Assembly: GCA_003543035.1 (NCBI GenBank)
Contig: DPJL01000419.1
Span: 10,289 to 34,678, forward strand
Length of the DNA stretch: 24,390 bases
From: Micromonosporaceae bacterium
GTDB taxonomy: Bacteria; Actinomycetota; Actinomycetes; Mycobacteriales; Micromonosporaceae
Reading direction: 5' to 3'
The position numbers and the translations under genes were made by a program. Within the stretch, counting starts at the first letter, position 1; each line of letters starts with the position of its first letter. A model generated the notes under the pieces. The model saw nothing but the letters and a program-made list of their open reading frames with translations, was not told the origin of the DNA and did not search any database. Below, piece after piece: positions 14,371 to 21,806 of the stretch.

Positions 14371-15576
14371 CTAGCTGCGACGAATCCTGACAAGACTCGC
14401 CGGACTAACCGCGTCTTTGCCGAACCGTGCGGCCACCGCATCGGCCGCCACCTCGGCATCTCGCCAGTTTTGGACCGGCTCGTCCAGGGTCAATTGCCTG
14501 CTCGATCCAGCCGAGGTGGCCAGACCTTCGAGCCGCACCCCAGCCAGCCGGATCAGCTGCCCGCCCTGAGCGGCCTCGAAAAGCTCCCACGAGATCCCGA
14601 AGATCTCGTGGGCGACGTCGGTCGGGTCGGGCAGTGTCCGCGATCTGGAGATGGTTTTGAAGTCGGCGAAACGCAGCTTCACCGCGACCGTGCGACCTGC
14701 CAGCCCGCCCGCTCGTGCTCGCACGGCGACCTGCTGCGAGAGACTCAATAGAGTGCGGCGCAACACATCCCGGTCGCTTTGGTCCACATCGAACGTTGTC
14801 TCCGAGGAGATCGACTTCTCCACCCGCTCGGTGCTGACCCGCCGCGAGTCGCGTGCCCAGGAGAGCTCGTGCAGGTGAGTCGCGAGGGCGGGACCTAACG
14901 CGCTGCGCAGCATGCCCATGGGCGCGTTGGCCACATCGGCCACGGTTGTCAGGCCCAGCCTGCGCAAGGTCTCCTCAGTGCGCTCGCCGACTCCCCAAAG
15001 CGCCGAGACCGGCAGGGGATGCAAAAACTCGAGCGTCTTATCCGCCGGGATGACGATCATGCCGTCGGGCTTGGCCCGGGTCGAGCCGAGCTTGGCCAGA
15101 AACTTATTCGGAGCGACCCCGATCGAGCAGGTGAGCTGTAGATCCTCGGCCATCCGGCGGCGGATCTCAGCGCCGATCTTCGCAGGGCTGCCGAAAAGGC
15201 GCAGCCCGCCCGAAACATCCAGGAACGCCTCATCCACCGAGAGGGGCTCGACCAGCGGGGTGATGTCCCGGAAGACCGACATCACGTCTCGCGATGCTCT
15301 CGCATACTCACGCATGTCCACCGGCAGGAAGATCGCGTGTGGACACTTCGCCCTGGCCTGCATCCCGGGCATGGCACTGCGGATGCCGAAGACCCGTGCC
15401 TCATAGCTGGCTGAGGAGACCACACCTCGAGGGCCGGCTCCGCCGACCACGACCGGTTTCCCCCGCAGCTCAGGCCGCCGCCGGACCTCCACGGACGCAT
15501 AGAAGGCGTCCATGTCCACATGCAGGATGTGGCAGCCAGTATCGGCTCTGCCGATGTCAGATGCGCTGCCTTCCAT
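14371..15576 (-). CDS. dinB: DNA polymerase IV (Y family)
   Basis: DinB copies past damaged template bases with low fidelity. The 401-residue protein starts its palm domain with CHILHVDMDAFYASVEVRRR (D21 as a metal ligand). SVDEAFLDVSGG, carrying the catalytic Asp-Glu pair, follows at about residue 117, then SIGVAPNKFLAKLGSTRAKP and a helix-hairpin-helix region (LPVSALWGVGERTEETLRRLG). The little-finger domain completes it. QLTLD near the C-terminus may be a sliding-clamp binding motif. The ATG at 15576 lies 10 nt after the stop of the phosphodiesterase gene; an in-frame TTG at 15606 would overlap that gene. No actinobacterial LexA box was recognised nearby, so SOS control is not evident. It appears to be co-transcribed with the phosphodiesterase gene. 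Confidence 0.95.
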   Translation of the reverse strand: MEGSASDIGRADTGCHILHVDMDAFYASVEVRRRPELRGKPVVVGGAGPRGVVSSASYEARVFGIRSAMPGMQARAKCPHAIFLPVDMREYARASRDVMSVFRDITPLVEPLSVDEAFLDVSGGLRLFGSPAKIGAEIRRRMAEDLQLTCSIGVAPNKFLAKLGSTRAKPDGMIVIPADKTLEFLHPLPVSALWGVGERTEETLRRLGLTTVADVANAPMGMLRSALGPALATHLHELSWARDSRRVSTERVEKSISSETTFDVDQSDRDVLRRTLLSLSQQVAVRARAGGLAGRTVAVKLRFADFKTISRSRTLPDPTDVAHEIFGISWELFEAAQGGQLIRLAGVRLEGLATSAGSSRQLTLDEPVQNWRDAEVAADAVAARFGKDAVSPASLVRIRRS

Positions 15577-15586
15577 GGCCGCTAAG

Positions 15587-16714
15587 TTAGTCGCCCCGTA
15601 TGACAACCAGGGGGATGTCCATCTCGGCCTCGGTCAGGGCCCCGTGCATCGCGACCAGCTTGAAGATCGACTCGCGCTCGCGGACGGAGCCGAGCACGGC
15701 CCAGTCGTCCTGGCAGACCACGACGACATCACCTAGACGCGCCGCAAATGCCGGGTTCACCGGCCCGTACCAGCCGGTGGCGATCGCTTCCTCGCGGGAG
15801 CCGATCCAAGCCGCGTGCCCAGCGAGGTCACGCCAAGCGGCAAGCACATCTTCGGTCGCACCCGGCTCGGCGTGCAGGTAGCGCACCCGGGGCTCACCTG
15901 CGAAGTGGCGCACGCCGAAGCCCAGTCGCGGGTCGGCGTCGATGTCGATGCGGCGATCGGCTGGGACGTTGAACTGCCCGTGATCGGCGGTCACCACCAG
16001 GGCGGCGTCCGGCCCGAGCGCCCCGATCAGACGGGCTACGAGTTTGTCCACATCGGACGCCGCCTCACGCCACTGCGCCGAGTCGACCCCGAAGGCGTGG
16101 CCTGCCTTGTCCAGCGAGGGGTGGTAGCCGTAGACCAGCGAGGGAGCGCCCGACTCCGCCAGCGCGGCCAGCATGCCTTCCGCGAGCTCCTCTAGGTCGC
16201 TCGCCGGGCGGTAGACCGCGCCTCGGGTGGTGACCTCGGTCAGACCACTGCCGACGTACTCCGGCCGGTTGACGACGGTGACGGCGATGCCGTGCTGGGC
16301 CGCGGCGACATAGAGCGGCGGAATCGGCTGCCACTCATGTGGCACGGGATCGTCTGTCCACATTGTGTGGTTGAGGATTCTGTCGGTACCAGGAACGACC
16401 GTCGTAAAAGCGAGCACGCCATGTGCCCCTGGTGCCACTCCGGTGGCGAGACTGACCAGGCTCGTCGGCGTGGTCGACGGAAATCCGCAGGTGATCTGCC
16501 TCGCGGGCAAAGTAGCCAGGCCGGGCGCGACCGGGGCCAGGGTGGGCAGGTTGTGCCAGCCCATCCCATCCACGACGAGGACTACAACGCGGCGCACCCC
16601 CTCGAGCTGACCGGCCAAGCCGAGCGGGTCCGCCAGCCCGGGAAGTCCAAGCGCGGTAAGGCAACCGGGAAGGAGGTCGGCGAGTGTCCCCTTTGGATAG
16701 TCCGGTGTTCTCAT
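15587..16714 (-). CDS. Alkaline phosphatase superfamily, nucleotide pyrophosphatase/phosphodiesterase-like protein
   Basis: This 375-residue cytoplasmic protein belongs to the type I phosphodiesterase/nucleotide pyrophosphatase branch. The metal and nucleophile sites of the superfamily can be seen. VVDGMGW holds the first Asp (D49), and FPSTTPTSLVSLATG holds the nucleophile Thr (about 81-82). YHPSLDKAGHAFG provides Asp and His, TADHGQ another pair, and MHGALTEAEMDIPLVV the last His. It has no signal peptide. The ATG at 16714 overlaps the methyltransferase stop as ATGA, so the two are probably translated together, and dinB follows after 10 nt. The natural substrate is unknown; a nucleotide or phosphodiester is likely from the family. 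Confidence 0.88.
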   Translation of the reverse strand: MRTPDYPKGTLADLLPGCLTALGLPGLADPLGLAGQLEGVRRVVVLVVDGMGWHNLPTLAPVAPGLATLPARQITCGFPSTTPTSLVSLATGVAPGAHGVLAFTTVVPGTDRILNHTMWTDDPVPHEWQPIPPLYVAAAQHGIAVTVVNRPEYVGSGLTEVTTRGAVYRPASDLEELAEGMLAALAESGAPSLVYGYHPSLDKAGHAFGVDSAQWREAASDVDKLVARLIGALGPDAALVVTADHGQFNVPADRRIDIDADPRLGFGVRHFAGEPRVRYLHAEPGATEDVLAAWRDLAGHAAWIGSREEAIATGWYGPVNPAFAARLGDVVVVCQDDWAVLGSVRERESIFKLVAMHGALTEAEMDIPLVVIRGD

Positions 16715-17448
16715 TTCCGGGCCAGCAGGTGCAGCTGAGTGGCAAAGTCCCGGTATGGCGGCAGGGCCGAGCTCGCCAACTCGAAGGCGGCCAGCCCTTC
16801 GGGGTCGGCATCGGCGACCACGCCTGGGACGAGGTCGGCGACCACGCGTACGCCGTGGACCTCTTCGACGGTCAACCCGGCCGCCGAGAGCAGGTCGGTC
16901 ACCGAGGAGACGTCGAAGCGGCGCAGCAGCGCGTCACGCCCGGCCACCCGGGCATCCTGCGCCGTGATGAGGTCGGTCGCGACCCGGAACTGACCGGCGA
17001 TGGCGCGAGACAGCACGGCAGCCGCCCTGTTGGCCACGAGGACGCTCGCCGCCCCGCCCGGCCTTAGCACCCGGGCGAGGGCGGAAGAGACGCCTGGCGG
17101 GTCATCTACGACCTCTAGCACCGCATGGCACAGCACCAGGTCGGCTTCGTTCTCCGGAACGAGCTCGGCGAGCGAGTCGGCGTCGCCCTGCAGCCCGCGG
17201 ACCCGGTCGGCCACCCCGGCGTCGGCGGCGCGGCGCAGTAGAGCCGCCAGCGCATCCGGGCTCGGATCGACCACCGTCACCGTGTGCCCGGCCTCGGCCA
17301 GGGGCACGGCAAATCCACCTGTGCCGCCACCGACATCGACGATGCTGAGGACACGACCACTCTGTGCCGCCAGCTCGGCCCGCAGGACGGCCCAGATCAC
17401 CGCCGTGCGAGGCCCAGCCGAACGGGACTGCACACCAACACGCTCCAC
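16711..17448 (-). CDS. Class I SAM-dependent methyltransferase
   Basis: The 245-residue protein has the Rossmann-type SAM site: motif I is IVDVGGGTGGFAVPLAEAGH at about residues 36-55, followed by TVVDPSPDAL (motif II), GDADSL and LVLCHAVLEVVDDP (motif IV region). The C-terminal third is specific to the subfamily, and its substrate cannot be told. The GTG at 17448 has no Shine-Dalgarno but follows TAGTCT by 6 nt, which suggests a leaderless message. It heads a run with the phosphodiesterase gene (ATGA overlap) and dinB. The lipoprotein gene ends 23 bp upstream on the same strand. Some relatives are annotated as SmtA- or UbiE-like, but nothing here supports a specific reaction. Confidence 0.88.
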   Translation of the reverse strand: MERVGVQSRSAGPRTAVIWAVLRAELAAQSGRVLSIVDVGGGTGGFAVPLAEAGHTVTVVDPSPDALAALLRRAADAGVADRVRGLQGDADSLAELVPENEADLVLCHAVLEVVDDPPGVSSALARVLRPGGAASVLVANRAAAVLSRAIAGQFRVATDLITAQDARVAGRDALLRRFDVSSVTDLLSAAGLTVEEVHGVRVVADLVPGVVADADPEGLAAFELASSALPPYRDFATQLHLLARK

Positions 17449-17454
17449 GCGGCG

Positions 17455-17460
17455 AGACTA
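17455..17460 (-). promoter_or_regulatory. -10 box of a leaderless methyltransferase transcript
   Basis: TAGTCT on the minus strand lies 6 nt before the GTG start codon. It fits TANNNT with the spacing of leaderless genes. No good -35 is seen, and the site overlaps the short gap after the PASTA lipoprotein gene. Confidence 0.5.
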
Positions 17461-17471
17461 CCGCCGTGCGG

Positions 17472-18182
17472 CTATCCGCCGCGTTTCGCCGTGCCTTTCT
17501 GGATGACCAACGCTCCCTGATACCGAGCGGTCAGCTGGGCCACTTCGGCGTCGGAGAGCTCGATGGTCAGCCGGATCGCGCATGCCAGCGGATCGATTGT
17601 GGTGGCGAAGGCGATCTTGTCCGCGCCCGGGACGAAGTCTCGGCGGGCCAACTCGAGCTGGATCCGCTGCAGATCGGCAAAGGTTCGCGAACAGCTCTGC
17701 ACCCGGAAAGCCTTACCCTTGGCGAGCTGGCTCAGCTGAGGCATCTCCCGCTGGAGATCGGCCTGCTGATGCACCCCGATCACAATCACTCCATTGGCAT
17801 CCAGTCCAATGCCGACAAACGTTTCCCGATGGGCCGCAACGTATTCGTCGAGCGTGTCACCGGGCGGACCGGCGATCAGGACGGTCACCACCTGACCGTG
17901 CGCGAGCATGGTGCCAGCCGGCGGATCGGTCCCGATGACTGATCCGGCGCCGGAAACCACACCCGGCTCGAATCGCAGGATCGGGATCAGACCCGCTTGG
18001 GCCAGCAGCTTGTCGACTTCGCCCACGGGCATCGCGGCGATCTGCGGCACCGCAGTCTTCACCTCGGCGACGGTGCTGGGCTGCACCTTCGGATCCGCGG
18101 TCAGCTCCATCGGGCGCTGGCCACACGCGGCCAGGGCGAGGAGCGCGACCGCGGCGCTCATGTATCCAAATGCCTTACCCAT
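17472..18182 (-). CDS. PASTA-domain lipoprotein
   Basis: This 236-residue protein has a lipoprotein signal peptide with lipobox LAAC (C20). It is probably anchored to the outer face of the membrane. Residues of about 45-105 form one PASTA unit (VPQIAAMPVGEVDKLLAQAG through VIGTDPPAGTMLAHGQVVTV), a fold that binds peptidoglycan fragments in Ser/Thr kinases and PBPs. The remaining 130 residues, with two Cys, match no domain I recognise. Two adjacent ATG codons (18185 and 18182) are possible; the second has better spacing from GGAGG. A weak -10 candidate (TAGTGT, minus strand, 18203-18208) lies upstream. It follows the protease gene after a short gap without a terminator. A role in sensing or binding the cell wall is inferred from PASTA only. 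Confidence 0.85.
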   Translation of the reverse strand: MGKAFGYMSAAVALLALAACGQRPMELTADPKVQPSTVAEVKTAVPQIAAMPVGEVDKLLAQAGLIPILRFEPGVVSGAGSVIGTDPPAGTMLAHGQVVTVLIAGPPGDTLDEYVAAHRETFVGIGLDANGVIVIGVHQQADLQREMPQLSQLAKGKAFRVQSCSRTFADLQRIQLELARRDFVPGADKIAFATTIDPLACAIRLTIELSDAEVAQLTARYQGALVIQKGTAKRGG

Positions 18183-18226
18183 CATGCCGCCTCCGACGGA
18201 GCACACTACTCACAGGTTTCCGGATC

Positions 18227-19420
18227 TCACCACGTGAGCACAGAAACGTTTAGATAACTCTCGATAACCGCGATGTGCTCGCCGTAGGCGATGGTGCCGT
18301 TGCCGGCCGCACCGATCAGCATGCCCATGGCCAGCGCTCCGTTGCTGCCGTAGCGGGTATAGATCGGCGCACCCGAGTCGCCGCCCCGCACGATCACCTG
18401 ATTGTTGCGGATCCCCTCGATCAGGCCACCGGTACACCCGTTCGCGTCGCAGAAGTACCCATTGACGGAGGTCACCTGAACGCTGCAAAGCGCCTTCGTC
18501 ACCATGCCGGACAGGCAAACCAGATCGCCGACCTGCGCCGGGTCGCGCCCGACCACGTCCCGCTTCACCGGGCAGCAGCTGTCGGTGTGGATCACGTTGT
18601 CGTAGGTCTCCGTGCCAGAGCGGATGCCGATGATGTCGTAGGCCGGGTAGTTGACCCTGCCGAAGGTGTACCCGTAATACTGCGGCCCGGAATAGATATA
18701 TGCACCATCGTAGAAACAGTGCCCGGCGGTCATCGCGCCGCGCTGGCCATCCGCGTTGCGGCGCACAGTGAACCCGCTCGTGCAGGTGTTGCTGTACATG
18801 GATCCCGAATTCTGGCGGATGCCCGCGCCACCGAAATGCGGCTCACCGTCGTCGAGGCGCCCGGCCCGGCCGGTTTCGGCCACGGTCACCAATCCCTTGT
18901 CCCCCAACGCCTTCTGCAGCGCCTTGGCCGCCTCCGGATAGCGCGAGTCGAAGGAGACGTGGTACTTGGAGTCGGCCGCATGCAGCGAGAAGCCGAAGCT
19001 CGCCTTGGTCGCCTCGGGGTGCCAGGAACGGGAGACCAGCACCTCCTCCGCGGCAATCAACTCCCCCGCGGTGTGGCACCCGGTGATCACCTTCGCGGAG
19101 GACAGCTGTCGTGCGGCCGGGAACCCAGGCGTCGCAACGACTGTCACTGTGCCCGATCCATGATCGACGACTGTCCCGATGAGACCGCGGCGCAGCTGTT
19201 CGGCGATGCGCTCCTTGGGCTTGCCTGTCCCGAACACCGCCGCGACCTCTTCATTCACGGCACGATGGTGCTCCGCGACCGAAGAGTCGGTCAGTTGGCT
19301 CTGGGACGGCTCGGCGACAGTGCATGCCGCTTGTGGCGCGCGCACTGCCGTTGCCGGCGTGGCCAGCGTTGCGGCCAGCAGAACGGCAAGCCCCGACGCG
19401 GTCAGGGTTCTCGTCATCAT
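18227..19420 (-). CDS. Secreted S1-family (trypsin-like) serine protease with pro-region
   Basis: The 397-residue preproprotein has a Sec signal (hydrophobic stretch ending near ATPATA, about residue 25). A long pro-region of about 160 residues follows, containing GTVVDHGSGTVTVVA, a pattern like bacterial protease pro-domains. The mature domain starts at about residue 200. The triad is clear: H234 in MTAGHC, D262 in AYDIIGIRSG and S349 in RGGDSGAP. Many Cys (including SCC and CDANGC) suggest several disulfides, more than most streptogrisins. The ATG at 19420 follows GGAGG by 7 nt; a second ATG is next to it. A credible promoter lies upstream, and a terminator hairpin separates it from the cellulase gene. 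It presumably digests external protein. Confidence 0.92.
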   Translation of the reverse strand: MMTRTLTASGLAVLLAATLATPATAVRAPQAACTVAEPSQSQLTDSSVAEHHRAVNEEVAAVFGTGKPKERIAEQLRRGLIGTVVDHGSGTVTVVATPGFPAARQLSSAKVITGCHTAGELIAAEEVLVSRSWHPEATKASFGFSLHAADSKYHVSFDSRYPEAAKALQKALGDKGLVTVAETGRAGRLDDGEPHFGGAGIRQNSGSMYSNTCTSGFTVRRNADGQRGAMTAGHCFYDGAYIYSGPQYYGYTFGRVNYPAYDIIGIRSGTETYDNVIHTDSCCPVKRDVVGRDPAQVGDLVCLSGMVTKALCSVQVTSVNGYFCDANGCTGGLIEGIRNNQVIVRGGDSGAPIYTRYGSNGALAMGMLIGAAGNGTIAYGEHIAVIESYLNVSVLTW

Positions 19421-19454
19421 GAAAGTTCCTCCAGTTACGTCTGATCCGTCGCAG

Positions 19455-19483
19455 ACGCTATCCGGCCGGATGCATTCACACAA
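19455..19483 (-). promoter_or_regulatory. Promoter of the S1 protease gene
   Basis: On the minus strand TTGTGT (19478-19483) and TAGCGT (19455-19460) are separated by 17 bp. The -10 fits TANNNT. Transcription would start about 25-30 nt before the ATG, leaving room for the strong ribosome binding site. Confidence 0.5.
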
Positions 19484-19492
19484 GACGATGGC

Positions 19493-19517
19493 GGCGCCGT
19501 CCATAAAGGACGGCGCC
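19493..19517 (-). terminator. Hairpin terminator after the GH6 gene
   Basis: GGCGCCGTCC (19493-19502) and GGACGGCGCC (19508-19517) form a perfect GC-rich 10-bp stem with a 5-nt loop. It begins 6 nt after the cellulase stop codon. No T tract follows. Confidence 0.75.
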
Positions 19518-19523
19518 ACTAGC

Positions 19524-20861
19524 TCAGTTACACGCGGCTCCGTTCAGTTTGAAGCCCGAGGCCGGGCCGTTGCTCCCGCCATAGCTGGCCTGGAAGCCGA
19601 AGCTCGCCGTGCCGTTCGAGGCGATCGGACCGTTCCACCCCGCGTCGCGAGCGGTGACCTGACTGCCGGCCTGGGTGACCTGAGCGTTCCACGCGTTGGT
19701 GACCTGTTGACTGCCCGGGAAGCCGAAGGTCAAGGTCCATGAACTGATCGCGGGGCCGCGGTTGGTGATGGTCACTGTGGCGGTGAACCCGTTCTGCCAC
19801 TGGCTGTCCACGCGGTAGGCCACTACGCAGCCGCCCACCGGATTCGAGGGAGACACCGACGGCGAGACCGAGGGCGATGCCGAAGGTGAGATCGATGGTG
19901 AGGAAGTTGGGCCGACTCCGTTGAGGGCCAGCTGGTAGGCGAGATCGGGCACGAAGGTGCCCGCACCCGCGGCGCAGCCGTCCGCCTCGCCAGGCGGCTT
20001 CGCCCAGACGACAGCGTCCACTGTGGACTCCCCAGTGTTCGTGGTCGGAGCCACGCCCGTGCCGCGGCCCGCCGGATCGCACCACTCGCTGCCGGCCGGG
20101 CCGCGGCCGTTGCGACTCACGTCAATTACCTGGTGCAAAGCGGAGTTGCCGATCGCGTTGAGCACATTGCGGCCGAAATTGATCTCATCAGCGGTCCAGC
20201 GGAAGTTGGACAGGTTGGAGTAGAACCCGGCCGAGTTGCCCACTCCGGCTGCCACCAGCCGGGAAGCCGTGTCCGTGGCGCTGTTCCAGGCTGAATGGCC
20301 GGCGTCCAGGTACACCCTGGCATTGGGATTGACGCTCTTGATGGCATTGACCGCGAAACTCAGCGATGAGTTGCGCGTGGCCTTCTCCGACGCCGACAGA
20401 CAGGTTTGCAAAGCGAGCGAGTCGGGCTCGAGCAGGATCACCGCAGTACGGTTACCCAACCCGTTCGCGAAACTCTGCGCCCACGTGTTGTAGGCCGAGT
20501 AGGTCGGTGCGCCCCCGGCGGAAGCCCCGCCACAGTCACGGTTGGGCACCATATAGGGGATCAGAAGCGGGATCTGATTGGCCGCGTTGGCCGCACCAAC
20601 GTAGGCCGACACTTCGGATTGGACAGTGCTCGGGTTATAGGTGGCGAACCATTTACCCTGCGGCTGGCTGCCGATCCGGGAGGCGATCAGCGGCGCTCGC
20701 GAATCATTCGGATTCGCTGCGAGCCACCTCTTCACGCTTGAATTCGGGTCGGCATAGAAGCTGCCGCTGAGGGTGCCGGCATTGGCGGGGCTGTACATGA
20801 GCAACCAGCCGGCCAGGCTCAAGATAAGAACCGACGCGACGGCAAGTATTCGTTTGGACAC
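19524..20861 (-). CDS. Secreted GH6 cellulase with C-terminal CBM2
   Basis: GH6 enzymes cut beta-1,4-glucan with inversion. The 445-residue protein has a signal peptide ending at ANA (residue 28), then a GH6 catalytic domain (about 35-325), a Ser/Pro-repeat linker (SISPSASPSVSPSVSPS) and a cellulose-binding CBM2 (about 345-445) with exposed-Trp positions such as SQWQNGF and DAGWNGP. Active-site residues are visible as D109 in YMVPNRDCG and D147 in LLEPDSLAL, 38 residues apart as in known GH6 endoglucanases. VWAKPPGEADG is the late conserved segment. The start is GTG at 20861, 5 nt after AAGGAG; an ATG 13 codons upstream lies in a likely operator. It is probably an endoglucanase, though endo or exo mode cannot be read with certainty. 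Confidence 0.94.
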   Translation of the reverse strand: MSKRILAVASVLILSLAGWLLMYSPANAGTLSGSFYADPNSSVKRWLAANPNDSRAPLIASRIGSQPQGKWFATYNPSTVQSEVSAYVGAANAANQIPLLIPYMVPNRDCGGASAGGAPTYSAYNTWAQSFANGLGNRTAVILLEPDSLALQTCLSASEKATRNSSLSFAVNAIKSVNPNARVYLDAGHSAWNSATDTASRLVAAGVGNSAGFYSNLSNFRWTADEINFGRNVLNAIGNSALHQVIDVSRNGRGPAGSEWCDPAGRGTGVAPTTNTGESTVDAVVWAKPPGEADGCAAGAGTFVPDLAYQLALNGVGPTSSPSISPSASPSVSPSVSPSNPVGGCVVAYRVDSQWQNGFTATVTITNRGPAISSWTLTFGFPGSQQVTNAWNAQVTQAGSQVTARDAGWNGPIASNGTASFGFQASYGGSNGPASGFKLNGAACN

Positions 20862-20866
20862 AGAAA

Positions 20867-20896
20867 CTCCTTGGGACGTCTCAACAATGGGACGTC
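20867..20896 (-). promoter_or_regulatory. Paired TGGGACGTC repeats at the GH6 ribosome binding site
   Basis: TGGGACGTC occurs at 20872-20880 and again at 20888-20896 on the plus strand, 16 bp apart, both centred on palindromic GACGTC. The first, TGGGACGTCTCA, is palindromic at 10 of 12 positions and resembles LacI-family sites such as CelR/CebR operators. It touches the AAGGAG ribosome binding site (20867-20872). Cellulose-linked repression is inferred. Confidence 0.5.
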
Positions 20897-20921
20897 GCAA
20901 GCCCTGGCTCCCGCGCGCAGT

Positions 20922-21806
20922 CTAGCTCAAGAGCCACAGGATGAGCGAGAGTGAGGCGAGCGAAAGCACGCTCGTCACCAGGACAGCGTCTCGGCTCAGC
21001 CCGTTCGGCACGTTGTACTGCGTCGCATAGATGTAGGTGTTCTGAGCGGTTGGCAGCCCGGCGAAGAGGGTGACCGCGATCAGGGCCGCACCATCGAGTC
21101 CAAAAAGGAATCGGGCCACCAGGTAGGCCACCAGCGGATGGATGACAATCTTTGCGAGCACGGTCAGGCCCAGCTCAGGCCGGGTCAGTGAGGGGCGCTC
21201 GCCCGGTGGCAGGTGCAGTGACATCCCGAGCGCGAAGAGAGCCACCGGGACAGCCGCGCCACCGAGGATCTCCAGCGGGCGCAGAGCCATGCCGGGCAAA
21301 GTCAAGCCGGAGACCGTGAACAGGACACCGGCCGCCGAGGCGAGCACCACGGGGACCCGCAAAGGCAACGTCCACAACCGTTTCCCGGATTTGTCGAGCA
21401 TCCCGGCGATCACCGGCGTGGCCAGAACCGTCTGGAAGGCCACCACCGCAACGATGAGCGACGCGTCGCCGAGCACGTAGATGGCCACCGGAATACCGAG
21501 GTTGCCCGAGTTCACATAGGCCGACGCCATGCCCGCGATGACCCGCTCATCGAATTTGGCGCGGCGCATCATCAGGTACCCAAGTAAGCCGACGACGACA
21601 GCGCTCACCGCATAGGCAGCAAGTGGCACAAGTGGGAGTTTCGCGAGCGGCAGCTTGACCAGAGTGGTGAAGACGACCGCCGGGATGGCCACGGAGAATG
21701 CGAAGTGCGTCAGCCCCTTTTCGACTGACGCACTGAACATGCCGAACCGGCTAGCTGCCCAACCCAGGATGGTGATAATCCAAAGTGGAGCAAAGGCTGC
21801 GATCAC
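20922..21806 (-). CDS. AEC-family membrane transporter
   Basis: This 294-residue protein is of the auxin efflux carrier family, whose bacterial members export malonate, malate or other small acids or are uncharacterised. About ten membrane helices in two halves are visible. The first half contains YVNSGNLGIPVAIYVLG, the conserved Asn-Gly-Asn-x-G-x-Pro-type crossover. The second contains FAGLPTAQNTYIYATQY, its counterpart. The GTG at 21806 overlaps the stop of the PAC2 gene as GTGA, so translation is probably coupled; GGGGAG abuts the start. It ends 60 bp before the cellulase gene. The substrate cannot be inferred. Confidence 0.9.
   Translation of the reverse strand: MIAAFAPLWIITILGWAASRFGMFSASVEKGLTHFAFSVAIPAVVFTTLVKLPLAKLPLVPLAAYAVSAVVVGLLGYLMMRRAKFDERVIAGMASAYVNSGNLGIPVAIYVLGDASLIVAVVAFQTVLATPVIAGMLDKSGKRLWTLPLRVPVVLASAAGVLFTVSGLTLPGMALRPLEILGGAAVPVALFALGMSLHLPPGERPSLTRPELGLTVLAKIVIHPLVAYLVARFLFGLDGAALIAVTLFAGLPTAQNTYIYATQYNVPNGLSRDAVLVTSVLSLASLSLILWLLS

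Noticed and set aside
14257..15700. SOS (LexA) box near dinB
   Set aside because: No match to the actinobacterial GAAC-N4-GTTC type palindrome was seen near the dinB start or in the adjacent gaps.
18186..18226. ECF-sigma-like promoter (GGAAAC ... CGTC) before the PASTA lipoprotein gene
   Set aside because: The implied start site would fall in or after the GGAGG ribosome binding site, so it would not give a translatable message.
18275..19444. Plus-strand open frame of 389 codons
   Set aside because: It is antisense to the S1 protease gene, which has signal peptide, triad, promoter and ribosome binding site.
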